Assembly (NCBI RefSeq): GCF_010728155.1
Contig: NZ_AP022605.1
Coordinates: 2,294,001-2,358,000, forward strand
Reading direction: 5' to 3'
Length of the DNA stretch: 64,000 bases
Origin: Mycolicibacterium doricum
Lineage (GTDB): Bacteria; Actinomycetota; Actinomycetes; Mycobacteriales; Mycobacteriaceae
Shown in pieces: positions 62,986-64,000 of this stretch (position 1 is the stretch's first letter; the number at the start of each line of letters is the position of its first letter). Under the pieces are notes generated by a model. It searched no databases. It saw only the letters and a list, made by a program, of their open reading frames with translations, and had not been told where the DNA came from. The position numbers and the translations under genes are program-made.

Positions 62986-64000
62986 CGACTCACATCGGCG
63001 ACAGCGTGACCGACGCCCTTCCCGGTTCTCACCAACCGCACCGGTCGCCGCTGGCCCGGTTCATTCGAGCCTTCGCCGTTCCGATCGTCCTGGTGTGGAT
63101 CGCGATCGTGGCCTTCCTCAACGTCTCCGTGCCGCAGCTCGAGGACGTCGGCGAGATGCGCGCGGTGTCCATGAGCCCCGATGACGCGCCCGCCCTCATC
63201 GCCACCAAGCGCGTCGGCGCGGTCTTTGAGGAGTACACCACCAGCAGCTCGGTGATGATCGTGCTCGAGGGTGACGAACCCCTGGGCCCAGACGCGCACG
63301 CGTTCTACGACGAGATGGTGCGCCAGTTACGCGCCGACGCCACCCACGTCCAGCACGTCCAGGACTTCTGGGGCGACCCTTTGACCTCATCGGGGGCCCA
63401 GAGCATGGACGGCAAGGCCGCCTACGTGCAGGTGTACATCGCCGGTAATCAAGGCGAGTCGCTGGCCAACGAGTCGGTCCAGACGGTGCGCGAGATCATC
63501 GCCGGAATCCAGCCGCCCGCCGGCGTGCAGGCCTACGTGACCGGGCCGGCGGCGACGACGGCGGATCAGCGCGTGGTCGGTGACGCGAGCATGAGGACGA
63601 TCGAGGCTCTGACGTTCGCCGTCATCATCGTCATGCTGCTGCTGGTCTACCGCTCGGTCGTCACGGTGGTGATCACGATGGGGATGGTGGTCGTCGGGCT
63701 GCTCTCCGCGCGGGGGATCGTCGCGTTCCTCGGCTATCACGAGATCTTCGGGCTCTCCACGTTCGCCACCAACTTGCTGGTGACGCTGGCCATCGCGGCC
63801 GCCACCGACTACGCCATCTTCCTCATCGGGCGCTACCAGGAGGCCAGACGCGCAGGTGAGGATCGAGAGTCGGCCTACTACACCATGTTCCACGGCACCG
63901 CGCACGTCGTGCTGGCATCGGGCATGACGATAGCGGGGGCGGCGCTGTGCCTGCACTTCACCCGACTGCCGTACTTCCAGACCATGGGCTTCCCGTTGTC
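62982..64000 (+). CDS. MmpL family transporter, 5' part (MmpL4/5-like)
   Basis: About 339 residues of an MmpL exporter, cut by the window end. After a cytosolic start there is a membrane helix ([20 protein letters not shown]) and the first periplasmic domain ([20 protein letters not shown] in part, [16 protein letters not shown]). Helices 2-6 follow with [19 protein letters not shown] and the family motif [20 protein letters not shown]. Pairing with MmpS points to the MmpS4-L4 or MmpS5-L5 class, whose known jobs are siderophore, drug or glycopeptidolipid export. It differs from the MmpL at the left edge, which has no MmpS partner in view. Confidence 0.93.
   Translation, partial: MTTHIGDSVTDALPGSHQPHRSPLARFIRAFAVPIVLVWIAIVAFLNVSVPQLEDVGEMRAVSMSPDDAPALIATKRVGAVFEEYTTSSSVMIVLEGDEPLGPDAHAFYDEMVRQLRADATHVQHVQDFWGDPLTSSGAQSMDGKAAYVQVYIAGNQGESLANESVQTVREIIAGIQPPAGVQAYVTGPAATTADQRVVGDASMRTIEALTFAVIIVMLLLVYRSVVTVVITMGMVVVGLLSARGIVAFLGYHEIFGLSTFATNLLVTLAIAAATDYAIFLIGRYQEARRAGEDRESAYYTMFHGTAHVVLASGMTIAGAALCLHFTRLPYFQTMGFPL

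Overview
The window comes from a high-GC actinobacterium and almost certainly from a rapidly growing mycobacterium (Mycolicibacterium type). The evidence is the MmpL/MmpS transporters, a PapA next to a Mas/Pks5-type polyketide synthase, the Pup-proteasome genes (prcA, prcB, pup, dop, mpa), mycothiol synthesis (mshC), a 13E12-type HNH gene, and gene order matching two blocks of the M. tuberculosis chromosome (roughly Rv1486c-Rv1496 and Rv2109c-Rv2141c). Homologies and synteny are from memory of these families; no search was run.

Layout. 1-14875: a surface glycolipid locus with a partial MmpL, a GT1 glycosyltransferase, two condensation-fold acyltransferase-like proteins, a PapA and a complete KS-AT-DH-ER-KR-ACP synthase. 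This resembles the Pks5/lipooligosaccharide type of acyl-trehalose locus. 14876-15911: AT-richer spacer. 15912-21049: methylmalonyl-CoA mutase operon mutA-mutB-meaB. 21201-26229: DedA-like protein, two adjacent frameshifted genes of type VII secretion flavour, DoxX, SPFH and NfeD genes. 26243-31647: Pup-proteasome genes. 31794-35725: secreted MTB12-like proteins, trmI, a RecB-like nuclease and a thioesterase. 35985-38181: a flavodoxin pseudogene, a flavoprotein reductase and a frameshifted DUF4126 gene. 38261-44937: hisG, hisE, glcP and metH. 45210-46103: PAC2 gene. 46265-50895: a 13E12 HNH gene broken by a toxin cassette. 51089-60921: mshC, cysQ and the Rv2133c-Rv2141c-like genes. 61007-62341: tRNA-Leu with a duplicated 3' end bracketing a toxin-antitoxin island. 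62560-64000: mmpS and a partial mmpL.

How genes work together. The synthase would make methyl-branched acyl chains from methylmalonyl-CoA, PapA and the condensation-fold proteins would move them to a sugar, and MmpL would export the product. The mutase operon beside it interconverts succinyl-CoA and methylmalonyl-CoA, so it could feed that synthase. Pup, Dop, Mpa and PrcAB form the pupylation-degradation system. MshC and CysQ serve thiol and sulfur metabolism.

Most notable: (1) a TNT-type NAD-hydrolase toxin with EspC-like partner and putative immunity gene, lodged inside a 13E12 gene whose two halves can be rejoined across about 3.37 kb; (2) an S-adenosylhomocysteine riboswitch candidate in front of an E. 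coli-type metH, whose pseudoknot and RBS-masking hairpin are mutually exclusive; (3) a 58-bp tRNA-Leu 3'-end duplication bracketing a 1.2-kb Phd/VapC island and separating the tRNA from its terminator; (4) two neighbouring genes each broken by a slippage-type mutation (one extra G, one extra CGCAG unit); (5) a tandem 9-residue repeat that triplicates the processing motif in the PrcB propeptide; (6) many genes with a TANNNT -10 element 6-7 nt before the start codon, implying leaderless mRNAs.
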